From NCBI RefSeq assembly GCF_020497125.1, contig NC_059082.1, positions 31,518,965-31,582,964 on the forward strand: a stretch of DNA of 64,000 bases, in the 5' to 3' direction. This document shows positions 21,975-64,000 of the stretch, in pieces (positions within the stretch are counted from its first letter, which is position 1; each line of letters begins with the position of its first letter). The DNA is from Mauremys mutica (lineage: Eukaryota; Chordata; Testudines; Geoemydidae). The translations under genes were made by a program, and so were the position numbers. Under the pieces are notes generated by a model that made no database searches, was not told the origin of the DNA, and was given only the letters and a program-made list of their open reading frames with translations.

Positions 21975-22616
21975 TGTGATGGGATACCACTCACCATGCT
22001 AGTGCCTCCTGCTGGTCATCTTGGGGATCAACTTCACAGGCCAGCAGTGTCTCACCCACAGTCACTTCTGCTCCTGGACCCACATCACTCCAAGGACTAT
22101 GGCATCCTCTTCATGACACAGCCCTCCAGCTGTGCCGCAGCCTGCTTGCCCCTCTTCCAGAGGCCAGTACTGCAGTCCAACAGGCCAGCCACTTTCTCAG
22201 TGGCAAAGGGCGGGGGAATGACACCCAGATCCCATCCCAGGGACTCTGTAGATGGCAGCTATGTGCTACATCCCCTCCAACATCTCAGTACATTTCCCTA
22301 AGCCATAGCACCTTCTTCCCCCTTACCTCAGGGCCTCAGAATGCCAGTCTTAGCAGCCAGCCAGGAGCTCTCTTTAACGTCCCCAGTCCCTGCTAGTAGC
22401 ACTGCCCTGTCCAAGGTGTTGATGCACCTTCCTTCTTACTAGAAGCCTGATTTTCCCTCCTTGAGCACCAGGTAGCTACTGACCCTGCTCTGTCCTGCAG
22501 CTCTTCTTATATGGATCTGACAGGCCCCCCCCCCCTCCTATTGGCTGCTTTTCAGGCAGCCTCCCTAAGGCTCTGTTAACCCTTACAGGTCAGTTTGGGG
22601 CAAATGCCCCATCACA
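21975..22616. mobile_element. Probable solo LTR-like unit
   Basis: 642 bp starting TGTGATGGGA and ending CCCCATCACA, a 10-bp inverted terminus of the TG...CA type typical of retroviral and other LTRs. It is C-rich, unlike its surroundings. No matching target duplication and no internal genes were seen, so a DNA-transposon origin is not excluded. Confidence 0.5.
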
Positions 22617-23194
22617 TCTATGTCAAACAGCAGTGACACACCACTGTGATTAGACACCAATAAAAAACTTACAAGTATTTTAGCACTCTTAACCTAACAG
22701 CACTCTGAGTAAGGCTTAGAGAAAAAATAATAGTGAAAAACACTTGCCTCAGCACTGGGTACCTCACCAGAGACAGTGGACGTTAACAACAGTGGACGAT
22801 TGCAGTAGAATGCTGAAATCAAAGACAGAATGTCCATTGAATACAGGGGAGCTAGCCTAGCCCCTAAGACTGTAGAGTTACCAACTAACCCATATTTCTC
22901 ATCATATGAGATAATCTAAGCAGCAAACTTAACATGTTGTTGTTGTGGTGGTGTTTGTTTTTTGGGGGCTTTTTTTTTTTCTTTTTTCCTCTTCAAGCCT
23001 TCCTCTAGCAAATAGCCTCTAATGACTCCAGCCTGTACCTAACCCCAGGTAGCTCTTTTATGTAGTTTCCCCAATTTGCCCTGAGTGCCTGATTGGGCCA
23101 TCAATCTCCTGTGTTACTCCACTCTGTCCACCTGCAGGAGCTCTGACTTCACTGGCACTTCTCGCCTGAGAAAGGCGTATTAGCCCATGTCTAT
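22617..23194. other. Intergenic, nothing recognised
   Basis: About 580 bp with a T-rich tract at 22971-22988. Confidence 0.5.
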
Positions 23195-23530
23195 ACTGCC
23201 CTGCCCTCTTTCAACCATTTGCTCAAGCGGCTAATGGCTTGTCTACACTGCCCCGCTACTGGGACTACCGGGTGGGAATAGCAGTGCACACAAAAATGCT
23301 GCACTGTAACACCCTTGGGTGTAAACCGAAAGGGTCCTACTCCATATTAATGTAATCATGTTTGATGAGAACTATGTTAAAGCAAACAAGGACCCTTTTA
23401 GTTCATGCCTGCAATGACCACATGGGGGAGTTACAGCACAGTGCTTTGCCATGCCCTGCTATTCACACCCCTGTAGGCCAGCGTAGACAAGCATTTGGTC
23501 ACTTGAGCAACGGCTTGAAAGAGTAAGGCC
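23195..23530. mobile_element. Inverted-repeat MITE
   Basis: The left segment CTCTTTCAACCATTTGCTCA plus GGCTTGTCTACACTG is mirrored on the right, whose complement reads CTCTTTCAAGCCGTTGCTCA plus TGCTTGTCTACGCTG. The arms are about 50 bp and the core about 200 bp. The termini resemble the Harbinger-type MITEs elsewhere in the window; the target duplication is unclear. Confidence 0.6.
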
Positions 23531-23799
23531 TGATGGCCAGATTTTCAAAGGTGCTTAGGCACCTAAAGATACAGATAAAACTCATTGGGTGCCTAGCTGC
23601 ATCTCCAGGTGACTAAATACTTTTGAAAATTGGCCTGACTGTTTATCTGTGAAAGAAACACAGCAAGAAAAAACTGCCATCACTGCTAAATCCTGGCCCC
23701 ATCAATGTCAATGGGAGTTTTGCTAGGATTTCAACCAATATGCTTAAATTTTACTTATAGAGCAGTGTCTTTAACTAGATGGGACTTAAGAACAACTGC

Positions 23800-24815
23800 C
23801 CGTATTAAGTATCAGAGGGGTAGCCGTGTTAGTCTGGTTCTGTAGAAGCAGCAAAGAATCCTGTGGCACCTTATAGACTAACAGACGTTTTGCAGCATGA
23901 GCTTTCGTGGGTGAATACCCACTTCTTCGGATGCAAGTGGTGGAAATTTCCTGGGGCAGGTATATATAAGCAAGCAAGAAGCAAGCTAGAGATAACGAGG
24001 TTAGATCAATCAGGGTGGATGAGGCCCTGTTCTAGCAGTTGAGGTGTGAAAACCAAGGGAGGAGAAACTAGTTCTGTAATTGGCAAGCCATTCACAGTCT
24101 TTGTTTAGTCCTGAGCTGATGGTGTCAAATTTGCAGATGAACTGGAGCTCAGCAGTTTCTCTTTGAAGTCTGGTCCTAAAGTTTTTTTGCTGTAGGATGG
24201 CCACCTTAAGATCTGCTATTGTGTGGCCAGGGAGGTTGAAGTGTTCTCCTACAGGTTTTTGTATATTGCCATTCCTAATGTCTGATTTGTGTCCATTTAT
24301 CCTTTTCCTTAGAGACTGTCCAGTTTGGCCGATGTACATAGCAGAGGGGCATTGCTGGCATATGATGGCATATATTACATTGGTGGAAGTGCAGGTGAAT
24401 GAACCGGTGATGTTGTGGCTGATCTGGTTTGGTCCTGTGATGGTGTTGCTGGTGTAGAGATGTGGGCAGAGTTGGCATCGAGTTTTGTTGCATGGATTGG
24501 TTCCTGAGCTAGAGTTACTATGGTGCGGTGTGCAGTTGCTGGTGAGAATATGCTTCAGGTTGGCAGGTTGTCTGTGGGCGAGAACTGGTCTGCCACCCAA
24601 GGCCTGTGAAAGTGTGGGATCATTGTCCAGGATGGGTTGTAGATCCCTGATGATGCGTTGTAGGGGTTTTAGCTGGGGACTGTATGTGATGGCCAGTGGA
24701 GTCCTGTTGGTTTCTTTCTTGGGTTTGTCTTCCGGTAGGAGGCTTCTGGGTACACGTCTGGCTCTGTTGATCTGTTTCCTTATTTCCTCGTGTGGGTACT
24801 GTAGTCCGTATTAAG
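23800..24815 (-). mobile_element. Penelope-like retroelement, 5'-truncated
   Basis: The body is 23810-24805 (996 bp), flanked by exact 10-bp duplications CCGTATTAAG (23800-23809 and 24806-24815). The 3' terminal region at the left begins ATCAGAGGGGTAGCCGTGTT. The body carries the last part of the RT and the endonuclease. Confidence 0.85.
24010..24804 (-). CDS. Penelope RT C-terminus plus GIY-YIG endonuclease (open but truncated)
   Basis: One uninterrupted minus-strand frame of about 264 codons runs from the truncation point to a stop near 24010. The upstream part (EEIRKQINRARRVPRSLLPE, LAITYSPQLKPLQRIIRDLQ) is the end of the reverse transcriptase. Then come a cysteine pair (CQLC), NVIYAIICQQCPSAMYIGQT and RKRINGHKSDIRN, followed by EHFNLPGH. 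YAI...YIG with the downstream Arg/His is the GIY-YIG nuclease motif set, and Cys/His spacing fits the linked zinc finger of Penelope-like elements. The element uses this nuclease to nick target DNA. The lack of stops suggests a recent insertion. The start codon and RT core are absent. Confidence 0.85.
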   Translation of the reverse strand, partial: LQYPHEEIRKQINRARRVPRSLLPEDKPKKETNRTPLAITYSPQLKPLQRIIRDLQPILDNDPTLSQALGGRPVLAHRQPANLKHILTSNCTPHHSNSSSGTNPCNKTRCQLCPHLYTSNTITGPNQISHNITGSFTCTSTNVIYAIICQQCPSAMYIGQTGQSLRKRINGHKSDIRNGNIQKPVGEHFNLPGHTIADLKVAILQQKNFRTRLQRETAELQFICKFDTISSGLNKDCEWLANYRTSFSSLGFHTSTARTGPHPP

Positions 24816-24873
24816 GAAGGGCTATATCAGCAATGTGCGATGCTTTAGTCTGGCCCCGCCTGTGCCTCTAGAG

Positions 24874-25474
24874 CAGAGGTTCCCAAACTGGGGTTCATGA
24901 ACCCTTGGGAATTGGCAAAATGTATGAGGGTGGTTCTTAGACAAAATTCTGTAATGGTGGACAGAGCCATCCCTAGGGAACCTGGGCATGGGAGGCCAGC
25001 AGCCCAAGCTCCGTGGGGGTTGGCAGCCCAAGGCCCATGACTTCCTGGCAGTACAAGCTTAAGCTTTGTTGTAGTCTTGTGTTGTTTGCCTGGACTGCTT
25101 AAGACCCAAATGTTTGTGGGAGGAACTCTTCAATTGAATTGGCTTCTTAAATACCTTCATATGCTTTCATGTCTGGTACTTCTTGATGAAACATGTAGGA
25201 GGCTTAATCGAAGTGATATGAGCTACAAAAGTGAAATCTTGGAAGCGGTGCCATTTTCATAATATAATAAAATTAATAATGTAATGATAAATAATAAATA
25301 GTGTGTAATAAGCGTGTCATAAAAAAACAAATTATTTCCAAGATGACTGCCTCTATAATTTATGGTCCGGTAAGGGAGAAAATCCCTGGAAATATTCATT
25401 TTTAGGCGGGATTTCATGAGCTTTGATATTTTCGTGAAAGGGGTTCTCGGGTTGTTAACGTTTGGGAGCCACTG
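24874..25474. mobile_element. hAT element remnant, 0.6 kb
   Basis: Left end CAGAGGTTCCCAAACTGGGG; complement of the right end CAGTGGCTCCCAAACGTTAA. Flanking 8-bp duplications CTCTAGAG (24866-24873) and CTTTAGAG (25475-25482) differ at one base. AT-rich inside, no transposase recognised. Confidence 0.8.
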
Positions 25475-25482
25475 CTTTAGAG

Positions 25483-26169
25483 TCATGTTGCCTACACAGC
25501 TACATGTCATCATCATTATTACTATTAAACATGTTATAGTCGCACCCAGAGGCCTGGCAGGACTCACACACTGTTGTGCTCAGCCCTGTACCAGCACATA
25601 AGATGCCATTAGCTCTGCCCCAAGGATGTTATAGTCAAAACACACTCTGTTGTGTAACAAGTTCTTGAGTACGCTATGTGCTGTGAGTAGGACATCATAT
25701 GTTTACCTCAGCTTTAAGAGTGAGAGGAATAGTTTAAGACAATGGAACGGGCTACTGATGGTTGAACCGGCCTGCGAAAGCTGTAATACACTCACAGAGC
25801 TCTGCCCATGTGGCTCGCTCTCTGAGGAGCCCTACCACGTTTCAGTTTGTAACCCCTCCTATTCCATGGGACCTGTAGGTTGGTTGGTGATTAGTCGTAG
25901 ATTTGCTACCCACCAATTTCATTCAGGAGCTTTGGGTCTGGCGGTCTGGCTTTGTGGACAAAGCACATAACACAAGACTCTCGAGGTGAATATGATCATT
26001 GTGACATAATACATTGTATCATGGTCACAATACACTTGTTGCTCCTGCCCTACATTTCAAAGCCATTCATCTGTCCTCTAATACGGCTGGGGGAGGGGCA
26101 GGATGGTTCACCTCTGGGGTTTTAGGGAAACTGGTATTTTAATTGGAGAGGAAGGCTAGTCCCCCCACA
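25483..26169. other. Intergenic, nothing recognised
   Basis: About 690 bp. The 106-codon frame at 25650-25970 has no family resemblance that I can see. Confidence 0.5.
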
Positions 26170-26345
26170 GTTAAGGCCCTAACCTTGGACTTCAGAAAGC
26201 CAGGTTCAGTTTTCTATTCCTCTACAGACTTCCTGTGGGACCTTGGGCAAATCACTTAGCTGCTCCATGCCTCAATCCCCCTTCAATAAAATGGGGAAAC
26301 TAGCACTTCCCTGCCTTACAGGGGTATTGAGAGGATAAACACATT
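26170..26345 (+). repeat. MIR-like CORE-SINE
   Basis: Contains CCTGTGGGACCTTGGGCAAA, TCACTTAGCTGC, AAAATGGGGAAACTAGCAC and CCTTACAGGGG in the order and spacing of a MIR element. The best preserved of the five MIR-like copies here. Confidence 0.8.
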
Positions 26346-28001
26346 GACGACTGTGACATGCTCAGCTATCATAGTATGAGGGTCTGGTAAGGTCTGTGGC
26401 TAGCTAGAGGGGTGGATGGCCTTCAGAGAAAGGTACAGGGCAGAATGAAGAGCACTAGAGATTTCCTTATCTCCGTTAACCCACTTACTCTTGGAGGGCC
26501 TCAGTTTCCCCACTCATCAAAAGTCTAAACCCCCTCCCCCACCCCCACCCCTAAGGTGTTACCTCATTGTGCTGCAGTTTGGGCTGTTGAAATGCAAAGA
26601 ACTAAGCTAGTGTATTGGGTTCTCTGTGGCCTTTGTGTACCATTGGGAGGGGAACTCCAGCGTGAATGCCCTGCTGACTAACTTCTGAAGGCCATGACAA
26701 CCAGGCCTCATCTATGCTTGGGATGGCCCAGATTTGCAAGGATATATTTTAAATGTCTCTTCCAAGCAAAGTGGATGGCAAATGTTGTAGTGGCCAGTTT
26801 TAATAAAATAGGGCTCGAAACTATACTGCTTAAAAAAATCGCAATTCCACTTATACATGTGTTTTAGTTACTGGACTTGAAGAGAGTGAAATGTTTAGTG
26901 AAGTATTGCAGCATTGCCCAGCCTACAACGCTAACTCTCAAATCCCACAGAGGCCTAATCTTGTAATAAGTTCATTATGGACAGAGACCCACTCTGCATT
27001 GCAGGGATCAGACATAGGATGAGGAACAGCTTTTGCAAATTTGTCACTGATGTTGGAGTCTCACCAAGGAACTATTGTGGAAGTATGAACAGCATGATTT
27101 AAAACAAACAGTTTAGGTTTGTACTCAAACATACCAGCACTTAAAAGGAAGCTAAAATATTTGTATATATTTAATTAAAGCTTTTTTATACTAAAGTCTG
27201 ACTGTGCTTGGACTTTTTTTTTCCCCTCACTCAAACACTGAGAAAGGTGCTTTAGGAGAAGAAAACCTGCATTAAACTAAAGATGCTTGAGGCCGTTGGT
27301 ACTTGGCCTTTTTGAAACGGGGGGGAGGGGTCTTGTTTTCATGACTGCTTTTATTTCTGCTCTATGTTCAGACAAAATGACACTGGCCTTCTAAATCACA
27401 TAGGTTTATTGAACTTTGCTTCTCATTAACCACTTAAATGGAAATTCCAGAGAGGGGAATTTTGAATATCCTCTTGCAGTGAAGCAGAACATGTTAGCCA
27501 TCAAATTCTAGTTGCTCATTCCATTGACTGGAAAAATATCTGCCATCTGATTTCTTTTAGAGGACCACATTTGAGAAAGCAAAGTTTATAGAGCTGACTT
27601 ATTGCAGCTGAATTTTGGCAGTTGCAGATAGTGTTTCCACACCAAATCTTCAGCGCTGTGTAAAGCTAACTGTATGTCAGCAAGAAAAACCGCTTCATGC
27701 TTTAACAGCAACATGAACCGGGCTACTGTTTCTGGTGCATCGTTGCCTTTCAGAAAGGTTGATTTTAAAAAAAATCTTAAATTATCTCCAGGAAGTAGAA
27801 GTCTTTGCAATAAGGCTACAGGTTAGGTAACATCTGAGGGACACAGGAGAACCTAAGTCCTCCCTTAGCAGCTATTACAACTATTTAATATTTGCATTAC
27901 ACCCCCCACCCCGCCCCAGGCGCACACGCAAACATACACACACCAGGCTTTGGCCCTCTCTGCTGAGCACTGTATAATTGTATACAATGGTATCCAAAGA
28001 G
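26346..28001. other. Intergenic, nothing recognised
   Basis: About 1.65 kb. A C-rich patch lies at 26530-26552 and another at 27900-27940. No gene seen. Confidence 0.5.
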
Positions 28002-28009
28002 TATACAGG

Positions 28010-28571
28010 CAGGGGTGAAAGTAACTTACAGGACTTACCGATACTGTCGGAGTCCTGAGGGGGGGCGTGGCCTCATCCGGAAGAGGCGTGGCCTCTCAAG
28101 ATTTAAAGACCCTGGGGAACCAGCTGTGACTGGGAGACCCAGGGCCTTTAAATCAACCAGGAGCTCCCAGCTGAAGAGATGGCTGGGAGCCCCCCGGGGA
28201 TCAGGGGCAAATTAAAGGGCCCGGGGCTCTGGCTGCCAGGGGGAACCCCGAGCTTTGCGGGGTTGGGGCATGGATGTAAAGGGCCTAGAGCCCTTTAAAT
28301 CCTGGCCGCAGCCCGGGCTGCCAGAGCCGTGGCCGGGATTCAAAGAGCTCTGGGCTGCCCACAGCTGTGGAGAACTCTGAGCCCTTTAAATCCCAGCCCC
28401 AGCCCTGCTGCCGGAGCCGCGGCCGGGATTGAAAGGGCTCTGGGCTGCCCGCAGCAGCGGGAAGATCGGAGCCCTTCCAATCCCCACCGTGGAAGTCGAT
28501 GTGGTCCGGCACGGCGTACTGGCTCTTGCCGGTACGCCGTACCTGACCGCACTGGCTTACTTTCACCTCTG
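28010..28571. mobile_element. GC-rich hAT MITE with internal 91-bp duplication
   Basis: 562 bp. Left end CAGGGGTGAAAGTAA; complement of the right end CAGAGGTGAAAGTAA. Exact 8-bp duplications TATACAGG lie at 28002-28009 and 28572-28579. Two adjacent 91-bp copies begin at 28288 and 28379, each starting GAGCCCTTTAAATCC. No coding capacity. Confidence 0.9.
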
Positions 28572-28682
28572 TATACAGGGTTAAGCCCTGAGCCTGCACT
28601 GAGATACATACTGGGGTTCCCCTCCCTATAGAGCTCCCTGTGGCCACAAGGGGCCCAGTGCATCATTGCAGGGTTGGAGCCC

Positions 28683-28830
28683 ATTGTCTACACAGCTTTT
28701 GTATCTGTATAACAGGGTAGGTAAGAGCTGTGATTTTTTTACCGATATAGTTACAGTGGTACGGCTCCCTAGCATAGATGTAGTTATACTGGTATAAAGG
28801 ACAAAGGCTCCAGCTGGTAGGAAGAGAAGC
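28683..28830. repeat. Possible MITE fragment
   Basis: Contains ACCGATATAGTTACAGTGGT and GTAGTTATACTGGTATAAAG, which look like part of an interspersed turtle repeat known to me only from memory. Ends and family unresolved. Confidence 0.3.
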
Positions 28831-28831
28831 A

Positions 28832-30774
28832 TCCAAAGCAAGGAATCGGGCCCTGGGGAGGGAGGGATAAAATGAGGCCCAAAACATGTCATGAAAACCT
28901 TAAAACACTGCTAGAAAATAGCTTTTCTGACCCCAAAGTGTTTCTGTTTTTAAAGTCTGCTATCATGGGCCCTTCCGAGGCTGGAGGAGTGCTGTGCCTC
29001 CCACTGGGAAGATGGAAATAGCCCCTTTCCAATGATAAGCGGGAGGGCAGGCCAGGGCCTCTGCTCCTTTTAGGCATTAGCTCACGTCTGTCATATTCAA
29101 GGTGCCAGGCAGCTGTGCTTTGCCCCCCTCACATCACACCAGAATTCCCTGCAAACCATGCGGCTGCGCAGCAGCCTCCACATACTGCACGTCACAATGT
29201 GCTGCTCAGAACTCCCCTTGTGCCCCAGGACAGAGACTCCGAGCGCTACAGGGCTGGGCTGGTGACTCAGGCCCGGCCTGGCTGCTGGGCATGGAGGCAA
29301 GAGGAGCTAGCGAGGCTGGAGCAGCCACTGCTGCGCCTGTGATTGGGGCCTGGGAGCAGCTGCCCCTGGCAAGACAGCTGTGAAGCATCAGGGCCCCCGT
29401 TCCCAGTCTGGAGCCAGCTGTGCCCCCCTCGCTTTCCATGCAGAGCTCTATCCCTAATCCCCCACGTTCCCCCTTCCCCAGTCCTTGATACCCCCATTCT
29501 CCTGCTCCCCAAGCAGTGACCGACAGCCCCTCCAATGCTTCCCCTGACCCCCCAACTTTCCCCCTTGTCCATGTGAGCATGGTGGCTGCTTTACAGAGTG
29601 GTTCCCTGTGGTGGAAATGTTTGGCTCCTCCCGATTGGGGCAGTTGTTCTGTGGGGGTCACATGACTGTGCATTCTGTAGCTGGGCTCAGCTGGGCTCGG
29701 TCTGACTTGGGGTGGGGGGTGAAGCCCAGATGTCAGGAGCAGGGCGGCCAGTGACCCCAATCCCAGAGGGCCCCCTCAGTGATACACCCCTCTCCCCGAA
29801 TTATAACTGTGCATCCTGCCAAATGTTTTACTTTGCATTCCTGGAGTTTGGGCATCAGTGTAAGGATCTGAGGTTGGGGTCAGAGCTAAATGAGAGGCGT
29901 AGAGAGGGCCTGATCCTGACACAAGTAGTCCTTGCTCCCTGTTCGGAAAATCTGGTCCAGAATCTCCCTCAGGACTGGAAACCCATTGCACTTGGGTTGC
30001 AACATTGACAGTTTAGAAAATGTTAGAACTGAAATAAAGCAGGGCCTGCTGGATGGGGGAAGTGAGTTACAAACGTTTATGAAAACAGAGAGAGGAAAGT
30101 TAGCTATTGATTAATTACAAGTCAGGTTTGATAAAATGTAGACACTAACATGATTTGGTTTCTGATGCCTACTCATTCGGCAGTTTACACCACTAGATTT
30201 AACTTTACCACTTGAAGTGTGTCAAAGTGGACCAGAAAGAGCCTCCTGATCAAGAATGCCCAGGAAATTAACCATTGACTGTAGTTCTGCCTGCAGTCCA
30301 GTATGGGACAATTTTTTTCCTAAATGAATTAAGAATAATCTGAAAAATAGGGCATGTTCCCCTTTAAAATTAGACATGGACGTGTTAAAGAGAAAAAGAA
30401 AAGTGCCAAGATTAGAATTACTCACTGAATGCTCCCAGCTCAATAGGGGCCATTTGAAACCAAATGAAAAAAGCCCTCAGTTTTCATTCCTACATGGTCT
30501 GACCCTCTGCAGATTGTTGGATCCTCCTCTGAAATATTTTCTAGAACCCCCCTACTCCCCCCAATAATTCACGGTATAAAGCTTCTGGTTTTAGATCAAC
30601 ATCATCATGAGACATTGGATCTCAAACTGCCTCTGGTCTAGCAATGAATATTGCTCATCCAGGGTAACATGGAGAAGATTCCACAGAGCAAATAAAGCAG
30701 GTAAAGAACAATGGTTGTTTACACACCAACCTATGCTATGAAACAAGGCACCCAAGAGAAAGACCTGTTTTCTT
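28832..30774. other. Intergenic downstream of ANXA2
   Basis: About 1.9 kb. 29100-29780 is more GC-rich than its surroundings and has several 60-180-codon overlapping frames with low-complexity composition and no recognisable domain. I do not call a gene here. Confidence 0.55.
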
Positions 30775-31093
30775 AAAGTAAAAATTCAGTTTTATTTGTA
30801 TTTTAACAGAAACTGTATAATAAGAAGGCAGAGTATTTCACAAACACATTTCAACTCTTTATCCTTGGAATGGTCACTTCTCTGGCCTTTTGCTTATAAG
30901 AACTTTGGTAAAGCCAAGCAATGCGCTGTCATCTAGAGAAGTACAAGAAAGCAAACAATACCATCAGTCTTGCAAATACAGAGGCAAATTCAAGTTAGCT
31001 AGGCAAGTTGAGGATTACAAGATTTCGAGGATTACAGGAAGATGAAGAGCAGAAAAGCACATCTGTGGACATGGATTTCTTTGGTCACAGTTT
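30775..31093 (-). other. ANXA2: ANXA2 3' UTR
   Basis: About 320 nt of AT-rich sequence between the stop codon and the predicted cleavage site. No competing gene is seen. The end is inferred from the poly(A) signal and is good to about 20 nt. Confidence 0.75.
30791..30796 (-). terminator. Poly(A) signal of ANXA2
   Basis: Reads AATAAA on the minus strand, about 300 nt after the stop codon. Cleavage would fall roughly 10-25 nt further, near 30775. It is the only canonical hexamer noticed close downstream of the last exon. Confidence 0.75.
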
Positions 31094-62161
<31,068 letters not shown>

Positions 62162-64000
62162 CTGAGATAAAAAAAAAAAAAGAAGTAAAATTAAAGTCTT
62201 ACACTTAGCTTGTGGTTAATGTATTATTCCCAAAAGGTAAAGTATCATTGGGTCATATTTCCTCGCCCCCCCAATATGCACACGTGGACAACGTATTAAT
62301 ATAACTGGAATTCAGCTAAGAGCCACTGCATTTGACCTTCTAAATGTATTACTGTTCCACGAATCCGCCTGCAGCCGTGCATCTGGCGTTAGAGAAAGCA
62401 CACGCAAATGGGCATAACATCACTGGGGGTGGAAATCACACTGTAATTCTGAGGACAATTCACCCATTAAAGTTAAAATGTTAAAAACCTTAACAAATTG
62501 TGCTGGCTAGAATTCAAAGAAATTCATTCCATAAAGTCAGTATGGAAAAGATTTTAAAAGAGTTGAATCAAAATGATAAAAACCTGGAAAATTCAAATTT
62601 ACAGCTGATATGAATCAAAGGCGGACTATCACTCATAATGCTATGGTGGAGGAAGGAATCAGAATTAGTAGTGAATAAGTTATGTACAGTGGACCAAATT
62701 CTGTGCTCCACACAGCTGATGGATTTTACAGGATCAAAAAATCTCTCTCATTATTTTCCGGGTATATTGCAGCTTGAAAGCACCCCAGTAATCACACAGG
62801 GAGCTTTGAAATGCCTAGGGCCTGATGTCTACCCAAATTCTCCAGCAGGAGGCTCACATAATAGACAAAGGGTTTCAACACTTAAGACACTTACTTCCTT
62901 TGTACCTTCAAACTATTTAAGGCAGTGGCTCTCAACCTTTCCAGACCACTGTACCCCTTTTAGGTGTCTGGTTTGTCTTGTGTACCCCACTTTAAAACTA
63001 CTTGCTTACAAAACTGGACATACAAATATAAAAGCAGTATAGTATGACTGACAAATTGCTTACTTTCTCACACTCTCATTTTTACCATATAAATTATAAA
63101 ATAAATCAACTTGAATATATATACTATATGCTGAAATGTACAATAGAGCAGTATAAACACATCATTGTATGAAATTTGTACTGACTTCACCGGTGCTTTT
63201 TATGTAGCCTGTTGTAAAACTAGGTAAATATCAAGATGAGTTGGTGAACTCCTTGTTGAGAACCACTGCTTTAAGGTCAAATTGTTAAAGAAGGGCATGT
63301 ATACAAGGCATCACTGAAGTTGACCACAGATATGATATCTGCACAACTACTTACCCAGGATAAAAAAACACTGGTATACACACTGTGCCCTCCTTTGAAA
63401 ATCTGAGCTACACTGCAGAGACAGGGAAGCAAAAACATTACGGAAAAGAAACACCCATTTTTGTCCCTACTATTAACAGCCCTTTCAATCAAAGCAGCCA
63501 GAATTTGGCCCAGAGCCACACCACAGGATGCATGATTCCCCAGAATCTATACGTTTAACTGCCAACAACAGCAAATGGAAAAGCTTAATGCACTCCTGGA
63601 GAAATGTGTGTGCCTGAAAGATTCCTACCACAAAGCCCATGTGTTACACAATACAGATTTGAAGGTTTCAGCTGATTAACTTGGCATAGTTGGATAATCT
63701 GGTACATCTAGCCTGGTTAGCCTGGGAGAGTTAGATTTGAAAAAGCAAGGTGAGATGGCACTTTGGTATCTCATTCCCTCCCTATGCATTGTGAGAGTCA
63801 TTGGAACTGAATATAATGCTGACAAATGGTATCTGCAATGGAGAAAAAATAGGGCCCATTTAAGTTTCAGGATTGTTTCTTCCTGAATTGCTCAGGCACT
63901 CAAAGTCATATGCTGCCCTTGGATATGCAAGTAGTTCCCACTGACTTTCCATTGAGTTTAACAGGTGTCTTGATCATGCATCCAATGGTAGAATTTCAGC
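62162..64000 (-). other. ANXA2: ANXA2 first coding intron (partial)
   Basis: Runs past the right edge. I looked on the minus strand for a start-codon exon encoding the conserved MSTVHEIL tail and did not see one. One hAT MITE lies at 62923-63268. The rest is unrecognised intron sequence. Confidence 0.85.
62923..63268. mobile_element. hAT MITE in first ANXA2 intron
   Basis: 346 bp. Left end CAGTGGCTCTCAACC, complement of right end CAGTGGTTCTCAACA. Flanking 8-mers ATTTAAGG (62915-62922) and CTTTAAGG (63269-63276), one mismatch. AT-rich core without a gene; Charlie-like ends. Confidence 0.85.

Noticed and set aside
28285..28684. Three overlapping frames of 100-120 codons
   Set aside because: They lie across a hAT MITE with a 91-bp tandem repeat. 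The repetition of similar peptides comes from the DNA repeat.
29102..29760. Overlapping frames up to 184 codons in GC-richer DNA
   Set aside because: No domain, no splice-compatible neighbours, and both strands open. Composition alone explains them.
62162..64000. Possible first coding exon of ANXA2
   Set aside because: No minus-strand ATG followed by the conserved tail and a donor was seen. The exon length arithmetic (48 nt missing) supports a site outside the window.

Overview
The window looks like a stretch of turtle (testudine, probably cryptodiran) nuclear chromosome. It has vertebrate introns and GT-AG splicing, CR1 LINEs with sauropsid-type tails, a tRNA-derived SINE of the hidden-necked-turtle type, MIR-like CORE-SINEs, a Penelope-like element, and many hAT and PIF/Harbinger DNA transposons. 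The species cannot be read from the sequence alone.

One cellular gene is present: ANXA2 (annexin A2), on the minus strand. Eleven coding exons lie between 62161 and 31094, all with consensus splice sites and matching phases. They sum to 972 nt (323 codons plus stop). The 339-residue family length therefore leaves exactly 48 nt, 16 codons, for the first coding exon. That exon carries the start codon and the S100A10-binding tail and lies beyond position 64000. All four annexin repeats are present. A 3' UTR with a poly(A) signal ends near 30775. From 62162 to the right edge is the intron after the missing first coding exon.

Region by region: 1-1375 is intergenic with one hAT MITE. 1376-12621 is a set of nested transposons. 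A Harbinger-type MITE was split by an 8.7-kb Harbinger element and again by a 2.1-kb non-autonomous Harbinger element; the 8.7-kb element itself received a GC-rich hAT element and a CR1 LINE. 13175-14495 is the 5' part of a CR1 (ORF1). 14913-15374 is a Penelope fragment split by a foldback hAT. 15375-23799 is mostly unique sequence with old MIR pieces, an LTR-like unit and MITEs. 23800-24815 is a Penelope-like element whose RT tail and GIY-YIG endonuclease are still open. 24866-30770 holds two more hAT elements and unrecognised intergenic DNA. 30775-64000 is ANXA2 with further transposons in its introns.

I found no evidence for an undescribed multigene system. The most informative signals are the transposon nesting order, fixed by target-site duplications, and a few local structures: inverted repeats close to ANXA2 exons, a 35-bp inverted duplication inside a transposase gene, and a CR1 with a mutated reverse-transcriptase active site.
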